Of a stretch of DNA of 64,000 nucleotides, positions 27,790 through 37,167 are shown in pieces; the first letter of the stretch is position 1, and every line of letters begins with the position of its first letter. The notes beneath the pieces are model-generated. The model saw only the letters and a list, made by a program, of their open reading frames with translations, had not been told where the DNA came from and did no database searches. The translations under genes were made by a program, and so were the position numbers. The stretch is from Chroococcidiopsis thermalis PCC 7203. GTDB taxonomy: Bacteria > Cyanobacteriota > Cyanobacteriia > Cyanobacteriales > Chroococcidiopsidaceae. Where the stretch lies: positions 546,336 through 610,335 of the forward strand of contig NC_019695.1 of assembly GCF_000317125.1 (NCBI RefSeq). Direction: 5' to 3'.

Positions 27790-29679
27790 CTACTTATACA
27801 CGCCCACATTCACCCCAAACTCAACCTCATTATTAGCCAGTGGCACGACATCTATCTGATATTGTCCGCTACGCTTGACTCGCCCTTGCCAATGGAATTC
27901 ATTTCTTCCCTTCAATACATTGCCATCGGGATCGCGCACGTCCAAGGTTACTGCTCCTCGCGTCACAATGACCGATAACTGCTGTCCTTCTTCCAAATTG
28001 ACCAAATAGCGCTGAATTTGCTGTCTGCTGGTACGCCCTGACACCTGCGTTCTACTCTGTCCCTCGGCAAAGTTAATTGTTTCTGTTTCAGCCGTAGGAA
28101 CCTCTACTGTAGGACTAGCCGGAGATGCGGCAGGTAGCGATGGTGTGGGTGAGGGTGTAACTGCACTTGCCAAACTCAAATTGAGTTGGTATTGACTTTC
28201 ATCAACACCAGGCGCGGGAGTCAGTTGAACCGTGTAGATTCCGGTTGATGGTAGCGTACCTTGATAGCTCGTCACCTGGCTGGCATCGGCGATCGCTTGT
28301 TTATCTGGACCTAATACTGTAAGTAACACCCCTTCTTGTGCCAATGCCGCACTCAGTTGTTGCCCTCGTTCGGCAACAAACGTGTAGTTAACCGTAACGT
28401 TAGCTCTCAGGCTACCTGTAACGTCGCTGCTGCTACCAGGGACTAAATTAAGCGCCTGACTGTATATAACTGGCGATTGGTCGAGTGAGGGTGTTGGCGT
28501 AGCAAAGGGAGTAGGAGAATCGGGTGTGGGTGTCGGTTGGGCGCTGGGAACGACTGGCGAAGGAAAATTCTGCGGTGTGGGGGGTTGCGATCGCTGAGCA
28601 TTGCGACCGAGCATAGCAGACATAATCGCCCAACCGCCAATTCCAGCTAAAACAGCGACGAGCATTAAGACTGGCACGATTAACCAAGTTTGATTCCAGC
28701 GATTTTTAGAGGTGGTAATAACTGGATTGGATTTGGTAGAGGATGCAACGAGATCGGGATTGCTAGCAACAGCCACAGTTTGTACTGTTGAAATCGGTGC
28801 GGCAGGCGACTGAGCAATTTGGGGTTCGATCGCTTGCAGCGCTTTAGCGACTTCGGCTACATTTTGGTAGCGATCGTTTGGCTTGTAACTTAACATTCGG
28901 TTTAATATCTGAGCAAATCCAGGCATAACTGTCGCCCATCGCTGCCAGTGCCAGACTAAAGTGAGATCGTCAAATAATTCCTGTGGCTCTCGACCTGTCA
29001 GCAGTACGACTACGGTTACGGCTAAGGCATAGAGGTCGCTGCTGGGATAAGCTCTGCCAGTTTGAATTTGTTCGCTGGGAGCATAACCTAGTTTACCTAC
29101 TGTGGTTGCTTGAGCTGGAGTACTATTGGAGGACTGAAAGCGGGTCGCTAGCTCCTTAACGACACCAAAATCAATTAAAACGGGTTTAGCATCGCTTTCC
29201 CGTAAAATAATATTATCTGGAGAAATATCGCGATGGATAATACCACGCGCGTGAATGTGGGCGAGAACGGGTAGTAGTTGTTTGAGTAGATGGAAAACCT
29301 CTGCTTCGGAAAAAGTTTGCCCGTTAGCCTGATATTCGTCTAATAAGGTTCTATAGGTTTTCCCAGCCACATAATCCTGTACCAAAAATAAACGCCGATC
29401 TTCTTCAAAAGTGGCGCGAAACTGTGGGACTTGCGGATGTTGAATTTGATAGAGAATTGCTGCTTCACGTTGAAAGAGTTGCTGGGACTTTTCTAAGGTA
29501 TAATTATCCGCCTGCGCTGGAATTAATTCTTTTAAAGCACACAACTCGTTAAACCGCCCGAGATCTTCTGCCAAATAGGTTCGTCCAAACCCCCCCTGAC
29601 CTAGAACCCGATCGACACGATAGCGATTTTGCAGAACAGTACCAAGCTGAAGCGGAGGTTGTAGGGGAGGTTGATTCAT
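27790..29679 (-). CDS. Ser/Thr protein kinase with one membrane helix and beta-rich C-terminus
   Basis: This 629-residue protein has a Hanks-type kinase domain (about 17-280) with GQGGFGRTYLA, LKEL lysine, IIHRDISPDNII, LIDFGVV and LGYAPSEQI, all intact. A single membrane helix (about 330-350) is followed by a Pro/Ser/Thr-rich linker and two extracytoplasmic beta-sandwich repeats (about 405-500 and 540-625), which look like bacterial pre-peptidase C-terminal (PPC)-type domains. It is a typical cyanobacterial SpkC-like receptor kinase. The external domains may sense or bind surface polymers; this is inference. Confidence 0.92.
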   Translation of the reverse strand: MNQPPLQPPLQLGTVLQNRYRVDRVLGQGGFGRTYLAEDLGRFNELCALKELIPAQADNYTLEKSQQLFQREAAILYQIQHPQVPQFRATFEEDRRLFLVQDYVAGKTYRTLLDEYQANGQTFSEAEVFHLLKQLLPVLAHIHARGIIHRDISPDNIILRESDAKPVLIDFGVVKELATRFQSSNSTPAQATTVGKLGYAPSEQIQTGRAYPSSDLYALAVTVVVLLTGREPQELFDDLTLVWHWQRWATVMPGFAQILNRMLSYKPNDRYQNVAEVAKALQAIEPQIAQSPAAPISTVQTVAVASNPDLVASSTKSNPVITTSKNRWNQTWLIVPVLMLVAVLAGIGGWAIMSAMLGRNAQRSQPPTPQNFPSPVVPSAQPTPTPDSPTPFATPTPSLDQSPVIYSQALNLVPGSSSDVTGSLRANVTVNYTFVAERGQQLSAALAQEGVLLTVLGPDKQAIADASQVTSYQGTLPSTGIYTVQLTPAPGVDESQYQLNLSLASAVTPSPTPSLPAASPASPTVEVPTAETETINFAEGQSRTQVSGRTSRQQIQRYLVNLEEGQQLSVIVTRGAVTLDVRDPDGNVLKGRNEFHWQGRVKRSGQYQIDVVPLANNEVEFGVNVGVYK

Positions 29680-30121
29680 AGTCTCAAGCAGGATGTCTAA
29701 AGGCAGGAATTTGATTTTGGGTTAGCAAGCGAAGGTTTTCTGCATCGATTTTGCCATTTCATTAACTATATCTGCTGCTTCCACGTTGAAGGATTGCCGA
29801 TCTCTCTCCTGTTATAGCTACTACCATCTCATTTTTGACACATAACACATTGACGCATAGCACATACAAATAGGTTTCTCGGCTGGGCAGAGCTACGTGC
29901 AGAGAATTTCAGTAGTTCTACTTAAGGTTTAGCGGTAAGTTTAATCCGATCGCCATAACAGCGATCGCGGTCTTCCCAAGATTTCACTAAATTTGACTAA
30001 AAAATTGTTAAATTTTTAACTAATTTCATATATGCTTAATAATTAAATTTCTAGACATTTTTCTAGGAAACACCTGATTCTCAAATGATAAGATGGAAGC
30101 GATCGCGCTTCGAGGATTACC
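29680..30121. other. Divergent intergenic region between kinase and prs
   Basis: No gene is seen. The prs-proximal 150 bases are very AT-rich, with runs such as TTAAATTTTTAACTAA, and GAGG lies about eight bases before the prs GTG start. HIP1-type sites flank this stretch. Promoter elements for prs presumably lie in the AT-rich part. Confidence 0.5.
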
Positions 30122-31114
30122 GTGCTACGATCGGCAACTTTGAAATTGCAACCTGCTCCGATCGCAGTTGCAGATAACAACCGACTGAGATTATTTTCTG
30201 GCTCTGCCAACGTACCTTTAGCCCAGGAAGTTGCTCGTTACCTGGGCATGGATTTGGGTCCGATGATTCGCAAGCGATTTGCTGACGGCGAATTGTATAT
30301 CCAAATTCAAGAATCGATTCGCGGTTGCGATGTTTATTTATTGCAACCAACGTGCAATCCCGTCAACGATCACTTCATGGAATTAGCAATCATGATTGAT
30401 GCCTGTCGGCGAGCATCGGCAAGGCAAATTACAGCGGTACTGCCTTATTATGGCTATGCTAGAGCAGACCGCAAAACGGCAGGACGGGAATCAATTACAG
30501 CGAAGTTAGTAGCTAACTTAATCACCGAATCGGGAGCTAGCCGGGTTCTGGCAATGGATTTACATTCAGCGCAGATCCAAGGATATTTTGATATTCCCTT
30601 CGATCACGTTTATGGCTCTCCAGTCATTATTGATTATTTAGCAAGTAAGCAGCTAACTGATATCGTGGTTGTTTCCCCAGATGTTGGGGGTGTGGCAAGG
30701 GCGCGGGCATTTGCCAAAAAACTCGACGATGCACCACTGGCGATTATTGACAAACGCCGTCAGGCTCATAATGTCGCTGAGGTATTGAATGTGATTGGTG
30801 ATGTGGCTGGTAAGACAGCCGTGCTAGTCGATGACATGATCGATACTGGCGGGACGATCTCGGAAGGAGCGCGGTTACTGCGTCAAGAAGGGGCGCGTCA
30901 GGTGTATGCTTGTGCTACCCATGCAGTGTTTTCACCTCCGGCGGTTGAACGGTTGTCTAGCGGATTGTTTGAAGAGGTGATCGTCACGAATACGATTCCC
31001 ATTCCTCAAGAAGCGCGTTTTCAACAATTAACTGTGCTTTGCGTAGCTAATTTGTTAGGAGAAACTATCTGGCGGATTCACGAAGATAGTTCTGTTAGCA
31101 GTATGTTTCGCTAA
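30122..31114 (+). CDS. prs: Ribose-phosphate pyrophosphokinase
   Basis: The 330-residue enzyme starts with GTG. It makes PRPP from ribose-5-phosphate and ATP for nucleotide, His and Trp synthesis. Family motifs are complete: LDLHSAQ-type segment (MDLHSAQIQGYFDIPFDH), VVSPDVGGVARAR and the PRPP-binding loop VLVDDMIDTGGTI. Residues 1-25 are a short N-terminal extension usual for cyanobacteria. It is a single gene followed by its own terminator (31160-31190). Confidence 0.96.
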   Translation: MLRSATLKLQPAPIAVADNNRLRLFSGSANVPLAQEVARYLGMDLGPMIRKRFADGELYIQIQESIRGCDVYLLQPTCNPVNDHFMELAIMIDACRRASARQITAVLPYYGYARADRKTAGRESITAKLVANLITESGASRVLAMDLHSAQIQGYFDIPFDHVYGSPVIIDYLASKQLTDIVVVSPDVGGVARARAFAKKLDDAPLAIIDKRRQAHNVAEVLNVIGDVAGKTAVLVDDMIDTGGTISEGARLLRQEGARQVYACATHAVFSPPAVERLSSGLFEEVIVTNTIPIPQEARFQQLTVLCVANLLGETIWRIHEDSSVSSMFR

Positions 31115-31157
31115 ATTAAGTTTCTTTTTTGGCTTTATTTGTAAGCGGATTTTTATA

Positions 31158-31190
31158 GATAAAACCTGCCAGTGCGGGTTTTATTTTTTA
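31158..31190 (+). terminator. Intrinsic terminator of prs
   Basis: ATAAAACCTGC and GCGGGTTTTAT form a stem with loop CAGT, followed by TTTTTT. It lies 45 bases past the prs stop. Confidence 0.85.
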
Positions 31191-31308
31191 TGTCACGCAA
31201 AGACGCGAAGTGGCTTCTCGTAGGGTGAAGATCTTCTCGAAGAGTAGAGTAGAGGCAAAGAAAGCTACTAGACAAAACGAAAGCAGAAAGAGAATTAAAC
31301 TTAAAAGT

Positions 31309-31740
31309 TTATGACAGATACTTGAAAAATTGCTCTGGCACAAGTCTTAATTCTCCCGATCTAAACCGATCGCATTCTACCCAAAGAGCGCGTTTTTTGC
31401 GTTTTTTCTCCATAAAGGTTATTTCTTCAATTTGATAAAACTTTGGATCGACGAAATCGCATTCATAAACAAATAAAATCTCATGACCTGGTTGTCCGTT
31501 AAAAGTAAATAGATTTTCTTGACAATTGAGGTATTTTATGTTTTTAATTTCTGCTTGAAGTTCCTCTTGAAATTCTCGTTGTAGAGCTTCAAGACTTGTC
31601 TCTCCAAACTCTACGCCACCACCCAAGGCGCGATAAAAAGTTTGTTGTTTTACCGGATCGTAACCTTCAGAAATAAAAACGCGATCGCCCTGACGGACAA
31701 TTCCCAAAGCTAAAACTCGGATTTCTCCTGGTTTATGCAT
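31309..31740 (-). CDS. Nudix hydrolase
   Basis: This 143-residue protein has the Nudix box GGGVEFGETSLEAL followed by QREFQEELQAE, with the GX5EX7REXXEE pattern that binds the metal and splits a nucleoside diphosphate linked to another moiety. Substrate specificity cannot be deduced; it may be a housecleaning enzyme. It lies eight bases downstream of the DUF3531 gene and is probably cotranscribed with it. Confidence 0.92.
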   Translation of the reverse strand: MHKPGEIRVLALGIVRQGDRVFISEGYDPVKQQTFYRALGGGVEFGETSLEALQREFQEELQAEIKNIKYLNCQENLFTFNGQPGHEILFVYECDFVDPKFYQIEEITFMEKKRKKRALWVECDRFRSGELRLVPEQFFKYLS

Positions 31741-31748
31741 ATGAAATT

Positions 31749-32207
31749 TTAATTCCCATCGTAAATAAATCTAGAACGATCTTCGTCATTATCTTCTACA
31801 GTCCAATCCTCATTTTCACCACCAATATATAGCCGTTCGATACTGACGTATTCTTGACTCAATTGCCGGAGAGAATTAATCAGAATATCGATCGCGATCG
31901 CGTCGCTCGTACCTAGATCGAACCAGCAGCGCGCCCAAGTTCCCTGATACTCAAATTCACCCATATTGTGCATCAGCGCCATCATGCTATCATCAGCCTG
32001 CTGCGTGTCATATTCCATGTAGCTGAGATCTAATCCTTCTTCTTGAACTTGCAAATTTTCGGCATTGAACCCACCTAATTTTCCTAAATAAAACCAGGAC
32101 TGAAACACCTCCTCAACATACTGCTTTTCCATTGGGGCAGGTACGTTACTAAACTCGATCCAAAACCAGACATCAAAGGGATTAAATTCGCGAAATTGAA
32201 CTTGCAT
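31749..32207 (-). CDS. DUF3531 family protein
   Basis: ATG 32207 is chosen; the longer frame back to 32291 only adds residues encoded by heptamer repeats. The resulting 152-residue protein begins MQVQFREFNPFDVWFWIEF and has YMEYDTQQADDSMM and ARCWFDLGTSDAIAIDI. This matches the DUF3531 family found in cyanobacteria and in plant chloroplasts; its function is unknown. No signal peptide or membrane helix is seen. The C-terminus is strongly acidic (EDNDEDRSRF). Confidence 0.82.
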   Translation of the reverse strand: MQVQFREFNPFDVWFWIEFSNVPAPMEKQYVEEVFQSWFYLGKLGGFNAENLQVQEEGLDLSYMEYDTQQADDSMMALMHNMGEFEYQGTWARCWFDLGTSDAIAIDILINSLRQLSQEYVSIERLYIGGENEDWTVEDNDEDRSRFIYDGN

Positions 32208-32215
32208 TTTGATTG

Positions 32216-32304
32216 GGTAATGGGTAATGGGTAATGGGTAATCGGAAAGTCGTAAGCCGTAAGTGAAAAGACAATAGCCAACAACTACCAACTACCAACT
32301 ACCA
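32216..32304. repeat. Heptamer repeat tracts (TAATGGG and CTACCAA)
   Basis: Three TAATGGG units lie at about 32219-32242 and ACTACCA units at about 32282-32303. They fill the spacer between the DUF3531 and TPR-like genes. Confidence 0.85.
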
Positions 32305-32308
32305 TTAT

Positions 32309-33214
32309 CTATTTTTGCTGCGCTACTACACTTAGTCGTTGAGCTGCCTTGCGTCTCTCTCGTTCGATTTGTTTGACTAAGTCGGGTGGGAGTTGGTCTT
32401 TTTTGGCGATCGCTAAATCGAAATTCTTCACCGATTCCTGTAACATGGCTGCACTCTTTTGCTGATTGCCATAAGTAGAAAGAATTTGTCCTTTAAGATA
32501 ATACAACTCTGGGTTGCTATTACTTGCTTTCATCGCTCTATCCACAGCTTCTATGGCTTGGGGAAATTTTTTCAAATCTCGATAGCCAACCGCTACACCC
32601 CTTTCGGATAAATACTTAGGTCCGGCAAACCTTTGCAAGCGCCCTATTGCTTGTTCTGGGTTGGAAAAGGGCAGATTGACAGATACCATTAAGTCCATGT
32701 ATCCCCGCAGCAAGTTTAATTCGGGGTCTGTAGAGGAGATCGCTTCAGCTTTGTCCATGTACTCGTAGACTTGCCTTAATTCTGCCAAAGCCTGCGGCGT
32801 TCCCTTCACTGTCCCTTCTCGAAACAAAGCAGATGCACCCAATAAAAAATGACCGACTGCTGAGTATAAGTTACCGCGCAACGGGTCTGTTGATGTTAGT
32901 TGGCGAGCCGTGTCTAATGTCTTTTTGCCATAGTTGCCTAAAGAATTGTAGTCCTCGTTGAGGACGTAAGCAAGGGAAGCTCTCATGGCATACGCTAAAG
33001 GCTCTTGCTGCTCGTTACCTGAAATTGCCTTGAGATAGCGATCTGCTGAAATGTAATCTCCCTGCTCGAACATGGCTCTGAAAGCGGCTTCAGTTTTTTC
33101 GCCAATCGGTCTTTGATTCGTAGCGCGAAAGGGATCTTGAGCCAGAGTCGGAGAAATGAGGTAAAGAGTGAGTGTAGTTGAAAGTGCGATCGCACTAAAG
33201 ATTTGCCTGATCAT
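32309..33214 (-). CDS. Secreted TPR-like protein (Sll0314-type)
   Basis: ATG 33214 gives a signal peptide (MIRQIFSAIALSTTLTLYLI, ending PTLAQD); the extra N-terminal residues back to 33265 come from a repeat region. The mature part is helical with tetratricopeptide-like segments (FRAMFEQGDYISADRYLKAI; FPQAIEAVDRAMKASNSNPELYY). The family is common in cyanobacteria and has no known function. A periplasmic or lumenal location is inferred. Confidence 0.82.
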   Translation of the reverse strand: MIRQIFSAIALSTTLTLYLISPTLAQDPFRATNQRPIGEKTEAAFRAMFEQGDYISADRYLKAISGNEQQEPLAYAMRASLAYVLNEDYNSLGNYGKKTLDTARQLTSTDPLRGNLYSAVGHFLLGASALFREGTVKGTPQALAELRQVYEYMDKAEAISSTDPELNLLRGYMDLMVSVNLPFSNPEQAIGRLQRFAGPKYLSERGVAVGYRDLKKFPQAIEAVDRAMKASNSNPELYYLKGQILSTYGNQQKSAAMLQESVKNFDLAIAKKDQLPPDLVKQIERERRKAAQRLSVVAQQK

Positions 33215-33232
33215 AGGAGTTAGGGGCTGAGA

Positions 33233-33303
33233 CAAGGAGGACAAGGAGGACAAGGGAGAAGTCACAAGTCGCTTTCTACTGATAACTGATAACTGATAAC
33301 TGA
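33233..33303. repeat. Nonamer and heptamer repeat tract
   Basis: GGACAAGGA-type nonamers (about 33233-33252) are followed by GATAACT heptamers (about 33277-33302), upstream of the TPR-like gene. Confidence 0.75.
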
Positions 33304-33439
33304 AATAGACGAATCCCCGGTAGGGAAGTTGCAGCTATCGCTCGGTATTGACATCTGTTTGCCAGAATCTAGGCAGAATTATACTTGGTATATTTAGCGC
33401 TGCCGAATGTCCGTTAATGTTTGTTGGTATATTTAACTG

Positions 33440-34099
33440 ATGCTTTATCTGAAAAATCTGACTTATCACCCCCCAGCTAGTTCAACAGCTATTTTAAAAT
33501 CGATCGACCTAGAGTTAGCACCCCAGCAGTTGGGATTGATTATTGGTCCTAGTGGTTCTGGCAAGAGTACGTTATTAGAAATCTTATCGGGGTTGGTATC
33601 GCCAACTGCGGGTAACGTCAGTTGGGGAACGCAAGAATTACAACCGGAGAATTTACAAGAGTTAGCAGGATTGGTATTTCAGTTTCCAGAGCGTCATTTC
33701 TGCGGTGGTACAATTTTAGAAGAATTACGCTTGGGACATCCCGAATTAGGTTCGGAACGAGTCAAACAAGCTTTATCAGATGTCGGTTTGGAGAATTTGC
33801 CTCTACACACACCACCACAAGTTCTCAGCGGGGGACAGCAACGCCGCTTGGCTATGTCGGTTCAGTTAATTCGCAAACCCGCACTGCTGTTATTAGACGA
33901 GCCTACGGCTGGTTTAGATTGGTCGATGCGCAGGCAGCTAGTTCATTTATTATCCCAACTTAAGCAACAACGGACGCTGTTAGTTGTAACTCACGATGCA
34001 GGAGATTTATTAGCGATCGCCGATCGCTGTTGGTCAATTCAGCACGGTGAAATTTATCCTACAGCACCGTTGGCGATCGAACCGCATCAAATAGCATGA
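33440..34099 (+). CDS. ABC transporter ATP-binding protein (ECF/CbiO-like)
   Basis: This 219-residue protein is a complete ABC ATPase: IIGPSGSGKSTLLEIL (Walker A), FQFPERHF Q-loop, VLSGGQQRRLAM signature, LLLLDEPTAGLD (Walker B) and LLVVTHDA switch histidine. The Q-loop FPE sequence is typical of CbiO/EcfA-type subunits. No permease is adjacent. Similar single ATPases occur in cyanobacteria and in chloroplasts (ABCI11-type). A membrane partner must be encoded elsewhere. Confidence 0.9.
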   Translation: MLYLKNLTYHPPASSTAILKSIDLELAPQQLGLIIGPSGSGKSTLLEILSGLVSPTAGNVSWGTQELQPENLQELAGLVFQFPERHFCGGTILEELRLGHPELGSERVKQALSDVGLENLPLHTPPQVLSGGQQRRLAMSVQLIRKPALLLLDEPTAGLDWSMRRQLVHLLSQLKQQRTLLVVTHDAGDLLAIADRCWSIQHGEIYPTAPLAIEPHQIA

Positions 34100-34106
34100 G
34101 AATTCG

Positions 34107-34160
34107 GAATTCGGAATACCCCTTCGGGGAAGCAAGCTACGGAATTCAGAATTATGAGGA
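34107..34160. repeat. Short inverted repeats ahead of rsmG
   Basis: AATTCGGAATTCGGAAT is followed by CCCCTTCGGGGAAGCAAGC and AATTCAGAATTAT. The first and last parts pair, and CCCCTTCGGGG is a hairpin repeat also seen near 19030. Confidence 0.7.
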
Positions 34161-34167
34161 ATAAGTT

Positions 34168-34878
34168 ATGAAAGAACGCAGTGTTGCTGTGTTGCCGGAA
34201 ATGCATGAGATTTGGCAGCAAACTTTAAATTGGCAGCCTAGTATCGCACAACAAGCGCAATTTCAGCAGCTTTATGAAGCGATCGTTCTTGGTAATCAAA
34301 AATTAAATTTGACTCGCATTACTGCACCAGAAGAGTTTTGGGAAAAGCATCTGTGGGACTCTTTGCGGGGGATTGTATCTTTATTGCCAACAAATTATGT
34401 AGGGGCGCACAGATGTCCGCCCCTACATAAGATAATCGATATTGGTACGGGGGCTGGTTTTCCTGGAATTCCTGTGGCGATCGCTTTACCTGATGCTGAA
34501 GTAACTTTACTCGATTCTACGCAGAAAAAAGTTGCTTTTCTGAATTCTTTAATGACTGAAATGAACCTGCAAAATATTCAAACTTTAGTTGGTAGGGCTG
34601 AAAATATCAACAAGCAACCCCAACAATCTAACAGTTATGACATAGCTTTAGTTAGAGCTGTGGCGGCGGCTGATATTTGTGCAAATTACGCTTTACCTTT
34701 TCTCAAAGCAGAGGGATTAGCTGTTTTATATCGAGGTAATTGGACAAAAGAAGAACAAACAACTTTAGAGGATACTGTAAAAAAGTTGAGCGGAAAAATT
34801 GAAAAAATTGAAAACTTTACCACTCCTTTAAGCCACGGTATGCGTCATTGTATTTATTTGCGTAAAATTAATTCATAA
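34168..34878 (+). CDS. rsmG: 16S rRNA (guanine527-N7)-methyltransferase
   Basis: This 236-residue protein matches RsmG/GidB: NQKLNLTRITAPEEFWEKHLWDS, then IIDIGTGAGFPGIPVAIALP (SAM motif I), VTLLDSTQKKVAFL, and DIALVRAVAA. It methylates G527 in 16S rRNA. Between the DS(L/I) helix and motif I, a family-1 palindromic repeat (34395-34430) lies in frame and encodes YVGAHRCPPLHK. This lengthens a surface loop just before the SAM-binding strand. Confidence 0.95.
   Translation: MKERSVAVLPEMHEIWQQTLNWQPSIAQQAQFQQLYEAIVLGNQKLNLTRITAPEEFWEKHLWDSLRGIVSLLPTNYVGAHRCPPLHKIIDIGTGAGFPGIPVAIALPDAEVTLLDSTQKKVAFLNSLMTEMNLQNIQTLVGRAENINKQPQQSNSYDIALVRAVAAADICANYALPFLKAEGLAVLYRGNWTKEEQTTLEDTVKKLSGKIEKIENFTTPLSHGMRHCIYLRKINS
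34395..34430 (+). repeat. Perfect palindrome, family 1, in frame within rsmG
   Basis: The arms TTATGTAGGGGCG (34395-34407) and CGCCCCTACATAA (34418-34430) are perfect inverses around CACAGATGTC. The 36 bases equal twelve codons, so the frame is preserved. Confidence 0.95.
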
Positions 34879-34936
34879 TCGTTAGAAACTATAGAAACAC
34901 GCGAATATAGCGATTTCCATATAGATGCAATACATC

Positions 34937-34966
34937 TATATGGGCGCACGGCTGTGCGCCCATACA
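34937..34966. repeat. GC-rich palindrome, family 1
   Basis: TATGGGCGCACG-GC-TGTGCGCCCATA lies between the convergent rsmG and membrane-protein genes. It could fold in either transcript but lacks a T-run. Confidence 0.85.
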
Positions 34967-34990
34967 AATACATCTACCTCATTCAAATTT

Positions 34991-37123
34991 TTATGCCTTC
35001 TGACTCCTGTTTTTTTGTACTGGTTGAATTGAAAGCTGCCGAAATCGGATCGATCGCTGCGATTTCCAGTTACCATACTGTGCTTCGAGTGGCAGCGGTT
35101 TAATTTCTAAATTTTCATGCTTCATGGCATATTGCAAGACATCAAAAAAGGAACTGCGATTTTGATATTTAAATGTAATAGTATTCTGTCCGGCAATTCC
35201 TTGAAACTTCAGTTGACGTTGAACGCGATCGCCAACTTGAATCGGCGCAATTCTTTCTATCTGTATGCCATCAATCTCTACAATTATATCTTGAGGGCTA
35301 ATCGGATTGTCAAAACTATATGTCAACACTAAATCTTGAGGAACAGATAAATAGAAAGTCAGTTCTGTTTTTTCTCCTATTCCCCAGCGGAACTTATTCT
35401 TCTGTTTATCTTTAGTAATTCCCTCCAATCCAGTTAAATTTAAACTATAGGGCGCACTATTTTGCAGTAGATTTGTTTCAGAGCTATCTAATAAAGGTTG
35501 GAATTTTAAGCTAGCACCTAAATCCGAGTTAACTTGAAGTCGCCAATTAGTAGATTTAGGAATAAATTCTATTCTTCCCCCCGTAGGTGCTTCTGTCACC
35601 ATAGTTGGCACGCCAAAACGACCGTAAAATTCTTGAGTACAGTCTTTCGTGAGTAAATCTGTATATAAATTAATTCCAGCAAAATCGTTCAGTTTATAAA
35701 AATCTGTAAAAAATGACCACTCATCAGAACGGAAACATTTTACTTGTGGAATTGACGTTTTCTTTTGCGTGTCTGGTGCGAGTAATTTATCCCAGCCTGC
35801 TGCAATATAAGGTTCTGCTTGAGATGGGTGTAAGCGTCCGAAATACTGTCCCATCACTTTTTTCTTATGGAATCGTCTTAAGGTAAAAATGCCGCTGTTA
35901 TAGACATAATAAGGACAAGGACCAATTCCATTTCCGCCATGAACGCAGAAGGGAAAATCTAACACTGCTTCCCCTGGCTGCTCCTTAATATAATTCATGT
36001 AAGCGTAAAAGTTCTCATTTAGTGAAGCGGGTTGGTAGTAAGCTTTATACGAATAGGCAGTGTAAAGTTCAGTACAAGCTAGTAGAACTAATGCAACCGC
36101 TAAAAACTTTTTGCCGAAGGAACGCCAATGTTCTAAATTAATTCCTAAAGCAAAAATGCAAAAAATTACGGCATAAACTAGCGTGCTACGTCCGCTAACG
36201 CGATTAAAGCTAAACCAAGGAAAGATTTTTAAAGTTGGTAGAAAAGTGGGATGGTAGAGCAGGCAGAGTAAGAGAATAATTAGTAAGGGGACAAAGATAC
36301 CAATGTGTTTCCTAGCTTGCCACAATCCTACAGTTCCTACTATTAGTAAAAACCAACCAGGACTACCATCAAAAAAAGCTTCTGTTGAGTCTAAAAAGAA
36401 GTTGGCATAATTCTGTCCTGGGTTGAGAAAAGGAAAAAATGGTATTATTAGTCGCGCTGGATTCGTCCACCAAGCACCATAAAAATCTCCCGTATCGCTT
36501 AAACTTTTAGCCGCTTTGCCAATTTGCAAAACCAAAGGTAAATATATATAACTGGCGATCGCAGTTATAGCTAATAAGATTAAACTCGTTTTGGGATGAG
36601 TAAAGAAGTCTCTTTTGTAACTTAAAAGTTGCAACCGCAGGATTTTTTTGATTTTGACTTCTTTTTTAATTAAATATCTCTGAATATTGAGGGCAATAAT
36701 ATAAAGTATAGAAACCGTAAAAGATGTTAATGCATAACCAGCAACATATCCCAAATCTTGACCGAGAGATAAGACGAGCAAACACACCCTAAGTAGAATC
36801 AATCGTAGAGATACGTGTTGCCTCATCACCACTCGTTTGACGATGAGAAAGTCAGCAAAAAAACTGAGAATTGTCCAGTGTAAGATTGCGTAACCGACGT
36901 GCTGAGGATATTTTGCGATCGCGTAAAAGTTAAAAAAAGCAGCAATAAAGCCAGCACCAGCAGCGCGATATAAGCCGTAGTCTTTTCGGAGTAGGAAAAA
37001 AGTAAAAACTACCGTAACTGCGATTGAAAGCAAATAATAAAACTGCAACCAAGGACCAGTTTGAAATAGAGAATAAAGTCCAGCGTAAAATAGATCTTTC
37101 TCAATTCCCCAAGGCTGAAACAC
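34991..37123 (-). CDS. Large polytopic membrane protein, main part of a frameshifted gene
   Basis: From GTG 37123 this frame encodes 710 residues with about ten membrane helices in the first 370 and a soluble C-terminal half. The frame is in fact open further back to about 37183 (FFPVPHLNLTNNQAFYPYG precedes MFQPWG), and the missing N-terminus is in the -1 frame immediately upstream (37168-37434). The architecture resembles GT-C/YfhO-like membrane glycosyltransferases, which transfer sugars from lipid carriers, but I do not see a signature that fixes this. It follows a methyltransferase and a dolichol-phosphate-mannose-synthase-like gene, which fits a surface-glycan role. Confidence 0.8.
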   Translation of the reverse strand: MFQPWGIEKDLFYAGLYSLFQTGPWLQFYYLLSIAVTVVFTFFLLRKDYGLYRAAGAGFIAAFFNFYAIAKYPQHVGYAILHWTILSFFADFLIVKRVVMRQHVSLRLILLRVCLLVLSLGQDLGYVAGYALTSFTVSILYIIALNIQRYLIKKEVKIKKILRLQLLSYKRDFFTHPKTSLILLAITAIASYIYLPLVLQIGKAAKSLSDTGDFYGAWWTNPARLIIPFFPFLNPGQNYANFFLDSTEAFFDGSPGWFLLIVGTVGLWQARKHIGIFVPLLIILLLCLLYHPTFLPTLKIFPWFSFNRVSGRSTLVYAVIFCIFALGINLEHWRSFGKKFLAVALVLLACTELYTAYSYKAYYQPASLNENFYAYMNYIKEQPGEAVLDFPFCVHGGNGIGPCPYYVYNSGIFTLRRFHKKKVMGQYFGRLHPSQAEPYIAAGWDKLLAPDTQKKTSIPQVKCFRSDEWSFFTDFYKLNDFAGINLYTDLLTKDCTQEFYGRFGVPTMVTEAPTGGRIEFIPKSTNWRLQVNSDLGASLKFQPLLDSSETNLLQNSAPYSLNLTGLEGITKDKQKNKFRWGIGEKTELTFYLSVPQDLVLTYSFDNPISPQDIIVEIDGIQIERIAPIQVGDRVQRQLKFQGIAGQNTITFKYQNRSSFFDVLQYAMKHENLEIKPLPLEAQYGNWKSQRSIRFRQLSIQPVQKNRSQKA

Positions 37124-37167
37124 GCTATTGGTTCCATAGGGATAGAAAGCTTGATTATTAGTTAAAT

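Noticed and set aside
34937-34966. Palindrome as a rho-independent terminator for rsmG
   Set aside because: There is no T-run, and the same element occurs inside coding sequence at other places, so it is better seen as a dispersed repeat.
34991-37123. Assigning the split membrane protein to a specific glycosyltransferase family
   Set aside because: No signature motif could be read with confidence; context alone points to glycan work.
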